Source: Nostocales cyanobacterium LEGE 12452
GTDB taxonomy: Bacteria > Cyanobacteriota > Cyanobacteriia > Cyanobacteriales > Nostocaceae
Reading direction: 5' to 3'
Length of the DNA: 64,000 nucleotides
NCBI GenBank assembly: GCA_015206945.1
Contig: JADEXV010000002.1
Coordinates: 38,653 to 102,652 of the forward strand
Shown here: piece by piece, positions 18,301 to 25,600 of the stretch
Layout: every line of letters starts with the position of its first letter
Numbering within the stretch: the stretch's first letter is position 1
The notes under the pieces: generated by a model
Databases searched by the model: none
Told to the model about the DNA's origin: nothing
Seen by the model: only the letters and a program-made list of their open reading frames with translations
Made by a program: the position numbers and the translations under genes

Positions 18301-18586
18301 GCCTAGCACAGATGTAGACCATCTCTGCTGTGGGAGTTTGGGTAGAACTGAGCTGTTTGTCGTAGCATCCCAAAAACTTGATAACCAGGAATGGCTCGAA
18401 ACTGCTAGGAAACAGGCTGCATGGGTATTAGCAAGGGCAAAAGAAAATGGAAGATATGCTTTTTTACCACATTTGCCTTACTCCATTTTAAGCCCGAGCT
18501 TTTATCGTGGAAGTGCAGGAGTTGGCTATCAATTATTACGTTTATTTTCTCCAGAATCTTTGCCTTCAGTTCTCATCTGGGAGTGA
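15362..18586 (+). CDS. lanM: Type II lanthipeptide synthetase LanM (CCG type)
   Basis: A 1,074-residue bifunctional enzyme. The N-terminal dehydratase domain (about 100-680) has DLHNGGRCVLALTF, VYKPK at 296-300, and NGEYPTLIDADTLMHP around residue 390, resembling the lipid-kinase-like fold that phosphorylates and eliminates Ser/Thr. The C-terminal LanC-like cyclase (about 730-1,070) has TGRAGVSLFLAAL, GFSHGASGISFSLLRLY, WCHGSVGIGLARL and DHLCCGSLGRTEL. The zinc ligands read as Cys942, Cys989 and Cys990. This third-Cys 'CCG' pattern marks the ProcM-like clade, known for slow cyclisation and relaxed substrate choice. It is full length with no frameshift. The likely substrate is the precursor at 19,019; the others are possible. 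Confidence 0.95.
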   Translation: MTITGSDLSQIANNATFISERINNPCFSNISDDKLDQNIINKRIKTWCEAVGGEEKLKQRLHWYGLDLNTSYILLGATDIKETHTPSPWLETLKELIQSSKASLLHLEDLESSPIDPKNSLAFEDFYLPYILVGRRKLYTRLSANISLELLSKEAYKVLEHRLLQQLVNLGTETLLFEFNKFCENHTVENQTTALNSKSKVKYYTFIENLLQDGGLELFQHYPVLARLIATTIDFWVEFTIEFIQRLRADVSAIESTFSDNISLGIVKDIDTSLSDLHNGGRCVLALTFSSDVKLVYKPKNLDIDIAFNHLLDWCNQQEISLNFKLTRILNRQGYGWVEFIVHQPCENQAAVKRFYQRAGLLLCLLFVLGARNCHAKNVIANGEYPTLIDADTLMHPQITSLDESENWFKDSVVSTGLLPSWEGNIYSDKAQDSSVVGHIFPQEVNFFREWKFINTDEMHLATKTLIIPSGGNVVILEGKTVSPNDYIEDIITGFKETYSILIKHRETLLSKESPLSAFKFLKSRLILRPAIIYSIALKESLSPQYLRNGVDYSILIDTLSSSYLTSEENPDLWSTLQAEIKYLQQQDIPCFSVFCHKNNLESEIDNPINCFFKASSYQRLIAKLQSLDERNLALQIKLIRGSFYAKVAHLIKKSTALQGDFAQFASLTPEELLQEALKIGNSLVANAIQNAYGCNWFSLEYMFKANRYQLQPLDDSLYTGRAGVSLFLAALAKITGKREFQEVALAALLPLRQSLKKTEASKRLFQPGLGLLGLGGIIYSLVKISQFLQEPTLLEDAQRAAKLVTPEVIATDQNLDMMWGVAGTILGLLPVYQETGEQAVLEIAIACGNHLLSQRSHTIPKAWNTLKQESKKPLTGFSHGASGISFSLLRLYTLTGDTAYLTAAKEGIEYEQSVFNQSAQNWPDFRLSEQMNRINFLSAWCHGSVGIGLARLGSLPIIYTEKTYSDINIALETTQKYGMPSTDVDHLCCGSLGRTELFVVASQKLDNQEWLETARKQAAWVLARAKENGRYAFLPHLPYSILSPSFYRGSAGVGYQLLRLFSPESLPSVLIWE

Positions 18587-19018
18587 AAAGCCTGGGTTCA
18601 TTTTGTTGAGATAATTCCTGATGGTTTTTGGATAATTACAAAATATAGGTAAGAATTACAAATCTGTCAATAATTTTAAGTAATCAGCACTAGAGTTTTC
18701 TGGGGCTGATTTCTTGTATTATTTAAAATATTGGGTGACATAACTATTTTAATTTTTTCCAATTAAATATTTATTTTTCTCCCATCTCAACTTTTTAATT
18801 CTCTGTCTTTTCTGATTTAATCCTGCGGCAGATATTTTGTTAATTTATCTGAAATTTCTTGAAAATATATAGTGATAAAAATGGAATTTTTATGTCCTTT
18901 AAACCTATACCACTTCTTAGATTTTGTCAATTTTAATAATTAGAATTAAATTATTAAGTCAGGTATAAATAGCTTGATTTATAGTCAAAAACACACAAAA
19001 TTATCAAAGGTAAAAATC
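18587..19018. promoter_or_regulatory. Terminator and leader between lanM and precursor 3
   Basis: AATCAGC (18682-18688) pairs with GCTGATT (18705-18711) and is followed by TCTTGTATT, a plausible lanM terminator. The remaining 300 bp are extremely AT-rich. GTATAAAT at about 18,962 could be a -10 element for the precursor gene, and CAAAGG lies before its ATG. No other ORF is convincing. Confidence 0.4.
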
Positions 19019-19249
19019 ATGGCTGATATCAAGGTTAATGATTTATTGAATCTTAATCCGGCTGGTGCGGAGTTGTTTAACGATTCTGAAAGTTTCATGA
19101 AAGATTTGAGCGATGAGAACGAGCAAATGGGAGTAATTGGCGGTATGAGAAACTTATCTGATGTATATGATGTATATTGTTTGCTACCTACTTGTCTGGA
19201 TACGGGCGCAGTAGGTAGTAATACAGTAATTATAGTTCACGCTGTCTAG
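19019..19249 (+). CDS. Lanthipeptide precursor 3, double-glycine leader, two cysteines
   Basis: A 76-residue peptide. I chose ATG 19019 (preceded by AAAGG) over an in-frame TTG at 18974. The leader (residues 1-42) has NPAGAELFNDSESFMKDLSD and ends QMGVIGG, a typical type 2 lanthipeptide leader. The 34-residue core begins MRNLSDVYDVYC and contains two Cys (C12, C17 of the core), two Ser and three Thr, so two thioether rings are possible. The leader is unrelated to the other two peptides in this locus. Its position after lanM suggests it is the natural LanM substrate. A terminator follows. Confidence 0.85.
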   Translation: MADIKVNDLLNLNPAGAELFNDSESFMKDLSDENEQMGVIGGMRNLSDVYDVYCLLPTCLDTGAVGSNTVIIVHAV

Positions 19250-19271
19250 ACATTAAAGCAGCCTTCATAGC

Positions 19272-19308
19272 AGCCAGCAGCTTATTGTTACAGTGAGACT
19301 TGCTGGCT
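19272..19308. terminator. Terminator between precursor 3 and the export genes
   Basis: AGCCAGCA (19272-19279) pairs with TGCTGGCT (19301-19308), followed on the plus strand by AATTTTCT. It separates the two convergent arms of the RiPP locus. Confidence 0.55.
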
Positions 19309-19324
19309 AATTTTCTGGGATTTT

Positions 19325-20062
19325 CTACTTAATATTCTGCAAAAATTCACCTTTTTCTATGGACTGTTTCAACCATCCACCAAACAAATCATTCATAATT
19401 TTATAGCGTAACTTATCATCTAATTGTGCTTGAATAATCTCTTCAACTAAAATCAGGTGTACCCCCTTAGAGGTCACTACTGGTTTAAGAATTTGAGGTG
19501 GTGTAGCAGCAAAAACAGCAGCCGAAATTTCTGGCTTTAAATCCTGGCGTTGCACTATCCCCAAATATCCCCCTTTTCGGCGTAACTCAGTATTCTGAAT
19601 ATATTGATGAGCCACATCATAGAATCTCATCTCACCTTCTTTAACAGCATAGAAGAGTTCTATTGCCAAGTCTTCATCATCTAATACAACCTCATACATG
19701 ACCGCAACAGCATAGTCTAGTTGATGTTCAAAAAAGTAAGGTTCTATTTTATCTGCAAACAGTTGTTGGCTTAACTTCTCAAAAACTACAGTATTGTTGA
19801 CTATTTCTTCAAAATCATCTAAGGATAAGTTATGTTTTTCTAGCCATATCCAAGTCTCTTCAGCACTGGTGAGTTTATTCATTAAGCGGAATAGATCTGC
19901 TGCTTTTTGAAGTTCCTCAGTTTCTACTTTGATACCAGTTTCTTCAGCAGCAGATGTAATCACTTTGCGGGTAACAATCTGCTCAACTATCTCAGGTATT
20001 TTACAGGATAGCTTGATTTGGTGAAGAATATCTTCGTTGGTAATGGTGATAGGTTGTGACAT
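19325..20062 (-). CDS. Parvulin-type peptidylprolyl isomerase (SurA-like) of the export operon
   Basis: A 245-residue protein with a helical SurA/PrsA-type N-terminal half and a C-terminal PpiC-like region (RFYDVAHQYIQNTELRRKGG, YLGIVQRQDLKPEISAAVFA, KPVVTSKGVHLILVEEI). It has no signal peptide, so it probably acts on the cytoplasmic side. Related genes frequently sit next to HlyD and peptidase-containing ABC transporter genes in cyanobacterial bacteriocin loci. Here it is the last gene of the minus-strand arm, 171 bp after hlyD. A role in holding the modified peptide for export is inference. Confidence 0.82.
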   Translation of the reverse strand: MSQPITITNEDILHQIKLSCKIPEIVEQIVTRKVITSAAEETGIKVETEELQKAADLFRLMNKLTSAEETWIWLEKHNLSLDDFEEIVNNTVVFEKLSQQLFADKIEPYFFEHQLDYAVAVMYEVVLDDEDLAIELFYAVKEGEMRFYDVAHQYIQNTELRRKGGYLGIVQRQDLKPEISAAVFAATPPQILKPVVTSKGVHLILVEEIIQAQLDDKLRYKIMNDLFGGWLKQSIEKGEFLQNIK

Positions 20063-20233
20063 GATTTTGTTCTTAATTAATAGTGAGTTGGTTATTTACC
20101 GTATACCACCAGATAATAAATTCCCTGGCTAATAGTTAAAGTACTCTTTCAGTATGCAGCTAGGATTAGAATCTCTGGCTGATTAGTGCGGAAAGGTAAA
20201 ATTTCAATTAGCCCCCAAGCTTATATGAAATTC

Positions 20234-21832
20234 CTACAATTTCACCCCACCCTGCTGCAACTGCTTAAACGGATCAAGCAGAAAATCAATAATCCGACGC
20301 TGGCGCACAATTACCTCAGCTGTCGCCGTATCCCCAGGACGCAAGGCAATACACTTATTAGGCGAGGGAATACAATTTTGTTTTAGGGCAATTTCCAAGT
20401 CATAAGCTGCCACCTTCCCATTAGGTGTTTCCACTTCTATAGTAGTAGGAGAAATCTCTAACAATTCTCCTTCCAGCACGCCATAATCTTGAAACGGATA
20501 AGCATCAAACTTTAACTTGACTGACAATCCTTTTCGCAAAAAACCACTCTCATTTGTCGCCATTTGCGCCCGAATTATTAAAGGCGAACCTTGGGGTGCA
20601 ATCTCTGCAATCATTGCTCCAGGCTGCACCACAGACCCAGCCCGTTGTATCGGTAAATGAAAAACTTTACCATTCACGGTGGCTCTTAACTCTCGTTGTC
20701 CTAACTGAAACTTTAACGAGACAATCTGACTCTTACTTTGAGCAATTTCTGCTTGAAGTGTAGTAATTTGTGTTTCCAAATTCTTCTGTTGTTCGTTAAT
20801 TTTTAGCAAAGCAAGCTTATTTGAACGAGTCAAGGTCTGATAACTCCTTTCCTGTTCTTTCAGTCGCAAATGTGCCTGTTCAATATCTGCATTTGCTTGC
20901 CGAATAGTCCGCTCATAACTACTCTGTTGTTCTACCAAACGTAATTTAGCCTGCTGAATATCTGACTTATTTTGTTCGTATAACTGTTGCTTTTCTTTAG
21001 CAATATCTTGCTTTTGCACAACATTAATTTCTGGTACAACTCCTGACTGCCAAAGACTCCGATAGCGTTCAACTTCCCGCTCGGTACTCGCTAAACTACT
21101 GTTTACTAACTTATTAGCAGTTTGACTATGTTCAAGAGTTTGTCGTGCCTGATTGACTTGAGCTAATTTTTCATCTTTTTGTAAGTCATAGGAATTCCTC
21201 AGAGCATTCATATTCTGTCGTGCTTGATCAATTTGAGCCTGTTTTTCTAACTGTTGAGATTGGTTCTGTTGCTGTTGTGTTGTTAAAGATACAACTAACT
21301 GACTTTTAGATGAATTTAACTGAGAAAGGCGATTTAATTGTCCCTCCAATTTATCCTGTGCCTGCCGCAATTCTGCCTTAACTAATTCCGATTCCAACAC
21401 CAATAAAGTCTGCCCAGCTTTCACTAAATCACCTTCCTTTACTCGAATTTCGGCAACAGTACCCGCCACAGCAGCATCGAGTCTAACCGTCTTTCCCTTT
21501 GGCTCAAGTCGCCCTCTTGCCGTACCCGTTTCATCTACCTTAGATAGCATCGCCCAAGGTAAAATGATCGACACAAACACCACCAAAAAATATAGCAATC
21601 CCCTTGTCCAAACTTGGGGTAAGCTATCAAGTAAATCTTTGGTTGCGTAAGCCCAATCATCAGTTGATATGGCTGGTGTTTGCTCTCTTAAAATTTCCTT
21701 GCCCTGTTCTATCTCATAGATTTGGGTTTGAACCTTTCCATTTAATGTGTTTGGCATGATTTTCCTGATATCAATTTTGGATTTTGGGAGTAGGGAGATA
21801 ACAAAAGCTTCCTGCTTATCTTCTTTTTTCAC
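20234..21832 (-). CDS. HlyD-family membrane fusion protein
   Basis: A 532-residue adaptor: one TM near residues 80-98 (GLLYFLVVFVSIILPWAML), a lipoyl-type half (ARGRLEPKGKTVRLDAAVAG, VKEGDLVKAGQTLLVLESEL), a long glutamine-rich coiled coil (about 155-385) and the returning beta-barrel part (ATVNGKVFHLPIQRAGSVVQ). It links an inner-membrane ABC exporter to the outer membrane in type I-like secretion. The first possible start is a GTG that overlaps the stop of the ABC gene (GTGA, 21829-21832); an ATG at 21757 is an alternative. It forms an operon with the PCAT exporter upstream. Confidence 0.92.
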   Translation of the reverse strand: MKKEDKQEAFVISLLPKSKIDIRKIMPNTLNGKVQTQIYEIEQGKEILREQTPAISTDDWAYATKDLLDSLPQVWTRGLLYFLVVFVSIILPWAMLSKVDETGTARGRLEPKGKTVRLDAAVAGTVAEIRVKEGDLVKAGQTLLVLESELVKAELRQAQDKLEGQLNRLSQLNSSKSQLVVSLTTQQQQNQSQQLEKQAQIDQARQNMNALRNSYDLQKDEKLAQVNQARQTLEHSQTANKLVNSSLASTEREVERYRSLWQSGVVPEINVVQKQDIAKEKQQLYEQNKSDIQQAKLRLVEQQSSYERTIRQANADIEQAHLRLKEQERSYQTLTRSNKLALLKINEQQKNLETQITTLQAEIAQSKSQIVSLKFQLGQRELRATVNGKVFHLPIQRAGSVVQPGAMIAEIAPQGSPLIIRAQMATNESGFLRKGLSVKLKFDAYPFQDYGVLEGELLEISPTTIEVETPNGKVAAYDLEIALKQNCIPSPNKCIALRPGDTATAEVIVRQRRIIDFLLDPFKQLQQGGVKL

Positions 21833-24558
21833 CCCGCAACATCCAACTGCTGATGATTGAGATAAAAATAATGTCCACGCTTGGTCATCAGCTCTTGGTG
21901 AGTTCCACTCTCAATCAACACGCCGCGATCTAGCACTAAAATCAAATCTGCATTCCGCACTGTTGAAAGGCGGTGGGCAATTACTAAGGTGGTTCTGCCT
22001 TTGAGAATTGTGTTTAAATTCGTCTGAATAATCCTTTCTGACTCTGCATCCAGATGGGAAGTCGCTTCATCCAAAATCAACAGCTTGGGATTGCCTAACA
22101 ACGCTTTAGCGATCGCAATTCTTTGTCGCTGTCCTCCAGACAACATCCCACCTCCTTCACCAATCTGGGTTTCATAACCCATAGGTAACTTTTTAATAAA
22201 CTCATCAGCACCCGCCAATCGTGCCGCCTCAATAATCTCTGCCAAAGTTGCCCCAGGATGTGCCAAGCTAATATTTTCCCGAATCGTTCCGCCAAACAAA
22301 AAGGTATCTTGGTCAACTACCCCAACTTGTTCGCGTAAAGAACGCAACGAAAGACTGGTAATATCGTGTCCATCAATCAACACTTTGCCATCTGTAGGGG
22401 GATATAACCCCAAAACCAGCTTAGAAATCGTGGTTTTACCCGAACCACTCCGCCCCACCAAAGCAACCATTTGCCCGCTGTGTACTTCAAAACTGAGATT
22501 TTCTAAAACATTGATATCACTTTCAGGGTGATAGCGAAACGTCACGTTGTCAAAGCGAATGTTACCTTGAATGGGTGGTAAAGATTGCCGCGCCTGATGC
22601 TGCAAATCTTCTTCTGGTTCTGCATCTAACACATCATTAATGCGTTCCACCGCAATCACCACTTCTTGTAATTGATTCCACAAAACTGTTAATCGTTGGA
22701 AGGGTCTAATAATATTTCCCAGCAGCATATTAAATGCTACCAATTGCCCAATGGTTAACTGGTTGTGAATTACTTGGTATGCCCCAAACCACAGCAAGAT
22801 GGTAGTTACCACTGCTTCAATTGTGTTGCTGAATATTTGCAAGCGATTGCTGATAATTTGCCCGGAAAAGTTAGTTTTTACTTCCTTACTTAATAACTCT
22901 TCCCAATGCCAACGCACTGTTTGTTCTACTGCTGTAGATTTAACTGTTCGCACACCAGAAAGGGCTTCAATTAAATAGCTACTTTCATTAGCAACAGCAT
23001 TAAATATTTCTCTAGAAATCTTTTGTAAAAAAGGTGTGGCAATCAATGCCAGCAGCAAAAAAGGCGGTACAATTACCAATACTAGCAACGCCATTTTCCA
23101 ACTGTACCAAAACATCAATCCTAAATAGATAAAGACAGTGACTAAATCCAGCAGAATAGACAACGCCTCACCGGAGAGAAAGCGTTGAATTTTGCGGTTT
23201 TCCTGTACACGAGAGATAATATCCCCCACATAACGCGACTCAAAGTAACTCAAGGGTAGCCGTAGGGTATGGCGTATAAATCCTACAATTAGTGCTAAAT
23301 CGAGCTTATTCGCCGTGTGATCTAACAGATATTGCCGCAACCCCGTCATCGCCACACGGAATAAACTAAAAATCAGTAACCCTAACCCCACCGCCGTTAA
23401 GGTTAATTCAGAACGCTGCACCACTACGCGGTCTAAAATTAACTGCGTGAATAAGGGAGTAACAAGTCCAAAAATCTGGATAAATAAGGAAGCAATAAAC
23501 ACTTCCAGCATCACTAAAGAGTGAGGCTTCATTAATTCAAAGAATTGCCAAAAAGGAGTAGAAGTCTCTTTAGTATCCTTGAGCATTGCTGTCGGTTGCA
23601 GCAGCAATGTGTAACCAGTCCAGCTGGCTTTAAATTCCGCGTAGCTGAGGGTGCGTTGACCAATACCGGGGTCGGCGACAACGACGTGTTTGGGGGTAAT
23701 TTCGTAGACAACAATGTAATGTTTGCCTTCCCAGTGGGCGATCGCAGGCAATTTTTGCTTCGCTAATTGGTCAAGACTTGCTTTTACAGGCCGCGTGGCA
23801 AACCCAATACTTTCCGCCGCCGCCGATAATCCCCGCAGTGACGAGCCATTGCGGTCAACATTGGCGATATCCCGCAGCCGATTTACACTAAAGTTTTTCC
23901 CCCAATAGCGAGACACCATTACTAAACAAGCTGCACCGCAATCCGATCCACTCTGTTGGGCAAAAAACGGATAGCGCCGAATCACACGCTGTAATAAATG
24001 CCCTACTCGCTGCGTGGAGTTGGGAAAATAGGCTTTGCTAATCTTTTTCTCGCGTGGCTTTACTGCTGGCGTTGATAAAATCTTCGTTTCATGAAGCCGT
24101 TTTGAGTCAGATGGCAGTACCGGGGTGTTATCTGAGCCCGCCTGTTGGTGATTACGCGATCGCGCCTTAGCCCACAAATGCTCTCGAATTTGGGGATATT
24201 TAGCCATCAATGGCCATAACACTTCACCCGGAACAAAGCATAGTTGTAAGTCTACTGAAGCCCTTGCTGCATAAGGTTTGAAGTCACCCTCCTTAAACAA
24301 GGTAAATTCCCCAAATGAGTCACCTGCCTCTAAAGTGGCGATTAACTCATCGGCGCTATCTAGCAACCTGACCTTACCAGCGATCGCAATATAGATTCCT
24401 GGTTGAACATCAGTTCCTTGCCAGAATTTGCCGACTTTCGGGTTGATAAATTTAACTTGTTGAAGACATTGTTGAAATTTCTCTCTCGAAAGAGAATAAC
24501 CCAGAGTATTGTTGAACTGTTCTAGAGAAACCAGTTGAGCGGATATATCTTGCGCCAT
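21829..24558 (-). CDS. Peptidase-containing ABC exporter (C39) with N-terminal cyclic-nucleotide-binding domain
   Basis: A 909-residue protein. Residues about 25-135 form a cNMP-binding-like domain (GDSFGEFTLFKEGD), 195-325 a C39 peptidase, 345-625 an ABC membrane domain and 665-905 the ATPase. The peptidase has its catalytic Cys207 in QSGSDCGAACLVM, a histidine in HWEGKHYIVVYE and aspartate in VVADPGIG, so it should cleave double-glycine leaders. The ATPase has GRSGSGKTT, LSGGQRQRIAIAKALL and LLILDEATSHLD. It would trim and export peptides from the neighbouring precursor genes. Its start overlaps the upstream helix-turn-helix gene by 107 bp. Confidence 0.95.
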   Translation of the reverse strand: MAQDISAQLVSLEQFNNTLGYSLSREKFQQCLQQVKFINPKVGKFWQGTDVQPGIYIAIAGKVRLLDSADELIATLEAGDSFGEFTLFKEGDFKPYAARASVDLQLCFVPGEVLWPLMAKYPQIREHLWAKARSRNHQQAGSDNTPVLPSDSKRLHETKILSTPAVKPREKKISKAYFPNSTQRVGHLLQRVIRRYPFFAQQSGSDCGAACLVMVSRYWGKNFSVNRLRDIANVDRNGSSLRGLSAAAESIGFATRPVKASLDQLAKQKLPAIAHWEGKHYIVVYEITPKHVVVADPGIGQRTLSYAEFKASWTGYTLLLQPTAMLKDTKETSTPFWQFFELMKPHSLVMLEVFIASLFIQIFGLVTPLFTQLILDRVVVQRSELTLTAVGLGLLIFSLFRVAMTGLRQYLLDHTANKLDLALIVGFIRHTLRLPLSYFESRYVGDIISRVQENRKIQRFLSGEALSILLDLVTVFIYLGLMFWYSWKMALLVLVIVPPFLLLALIATPFLQKISREIFNAVANESSYLIEALSGVRTVKSTAVEQTVRWHWEELLSKEVKTNFSGQIISNRLQIFSNTIEAVVTTILLWFGAYQVIHNQLTIGQLVAFNMLLGNIIRPFQRLTVLWNQLQEVVIAVERINDVLDAEPEEDLQHQARQSLPPIQGNIRFDNVTFRYHPESDINVLENLSFEVHSGQMVALVGRSGSGKTTISKLVLGLYPPTDGKVLIDGHDITSLSLRSLREQVGVVDQDTFLFGGTIRENISLAHPGATLAEIIEAARLAGADEFIKKLPMGYETQIGEGGGMLSGGQRQRIAIAKALLGNPKLLILDEATSHLDAESERIIQTNLNTILKGRTTLVIAHRLSTVRNADLILVLDRGVLIESGTHQELMTKRGHYFYLNHQQLDVAG

Positions 24559-25177
24559 AAATGTCTGAATCGTTTCCTAATTTTGCGAAGTTCAGAGACA
24601 AAAATTCGGAATCATCTGGAATAGCTGCCGATTTCAGGTCACTAATGAAGATTTTGGAACTCTTAGCCTGCTCATTACTGTTTGCTTCAGAATTGCTGGG
24701 TTTTGGTAGTGTGGATAATCCCATCTGTTTGAGCAGTCGCTTGATATGGCGATCGCTCACCTCAATCCCAAATTCTTTCGCTAGATGTTTCCCTAGCCAG
24801 TTTGTTGTCCACCGCCGAAAAGCATAGCCATGATCGCGGGGACTACTTTTAATTAGTTCTTTTAAACGTTCTAAATACTCGTCATTTACTGCCTTTGGGC
24901 GACCAATAGGGCAATCTTGCCATTGGTGCGCCATGCCTGTCCGGGCTATATGCATCCAATGCCTTGCTGTAGCTGGACAACACCCCAAAATTTGACAAAT
25001 TTCTGTTTGAGTTTTTCCTTCATCTGCTAACAACATGATTTCAATACGTTGTCGGTAAGATTCAGGTAAACCTTTTTCCAAACTTACTAACAGTAATTTC
25101 CGCTGAAATGATGTTAAATACTTACTGTTAGTTAGATTTATGTAACTTGTTTCAATTTTCGTTTGACAGTCGGACAT
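24452..25177 (-). CDS. Helix-turn-helix protein derived from an IS630-type transposase N-terminus
   Basis: About 241 residues from ATG 25177 (a GTG at 25207 is also in frame). Residues about 35-85 form a helix-turn-helix (ADEGKTQTEICQILGCCPA) and 95-160 a winged-helix segment (RWTTNWLGKHLAKEFGIEVS, DRHIKRLLKQMGL), as in IS630/Tc1-type transposases. No DDE catalytic domain follows. The last 35 residues lie in another frame of the ABC exporter gene and may be meaningless read-through. Its place at the head of the export operon suggests a domesticated DNA-binding regulator. A transposase remnant is the alternative. Confidence 0.65.
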   Translation of the reverse strand: MSDCQTKIETSYINLTNSKYLTSFQRKLLLVSLEKGLPESYRQRIEIMLLADEGKTQTEICQILGCCPATARHWMHIARTGMAHQWQDCPIGRPKAVNDEYLERLKELIKSSPRDHGYAFRRWTTNWLGKHLAKEFGIEVSDRHIKRLLKQMGLSTLPKPSNSEANSNEQAKSSKIFISDLKSAAIPDDSEFLSLNFAKLGNDSDIYGARYIRSTGFSRTVQQYSGLFSFEREISTMSSTS

Positions 25178-25600
25178 ACACGTATAGGTAACTATATTTA
25201 TAGACACACAAATGTCTTATAAACGATGCATAAATTTGCAATGTTTATATAGGTAGATATATTGCACAAGCTAATTTTTTCTTGCAACTGTAATACTTAT
25301 TACGATTTGTTTTTCATTTTATGCAAAAAATAATTTAGTTATGTTTATTTTTGAATATTGCTTTTGTAGGTATAGATTAAACTACACACCCAATTTATAA
25401 ATTCCGAAAATAATCGCTAAATTTTAGTAACCTTTTTGTAGAAATAAATTTTTAGTGAGCAGAGAAAAAAAGAGTCATAACAGAGTCGCTGTTACCACGG
25501 ATGAAAATTCGTTTGAGAGACCACATGCGTAAGGGCACAATAAATATATTGTGCCCCAATAATTAACTGTATTCCCCCATGTGAAAATTGCTGTAACCGC
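25178..25600. other. AT-rich intergenic region, no gene seen
   Basis: The 423-bp gap lies between the HTH gene and the 3' end of the hybrid kinase. It is AT-rich with no convincing ORF. GGGCACAATAAATATATTGTGCCCC (25533-25557) is a strong inverted repeat (GGGCACAATA/TATTGTGCCC) and probably terminates the kinase operon. Confidence 0.5.
25533..25557 (-). terminator. Terminator downstream of the hybrid kinase
   Basis: GGGCACAATA and TATTGTGCCC pair perfectly around AATA, 44 bp after the kinase stop (minus strand). No long T-run follows, so it may act mainly as an RNA-stabilising hairpin. Confidence 0.5.
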
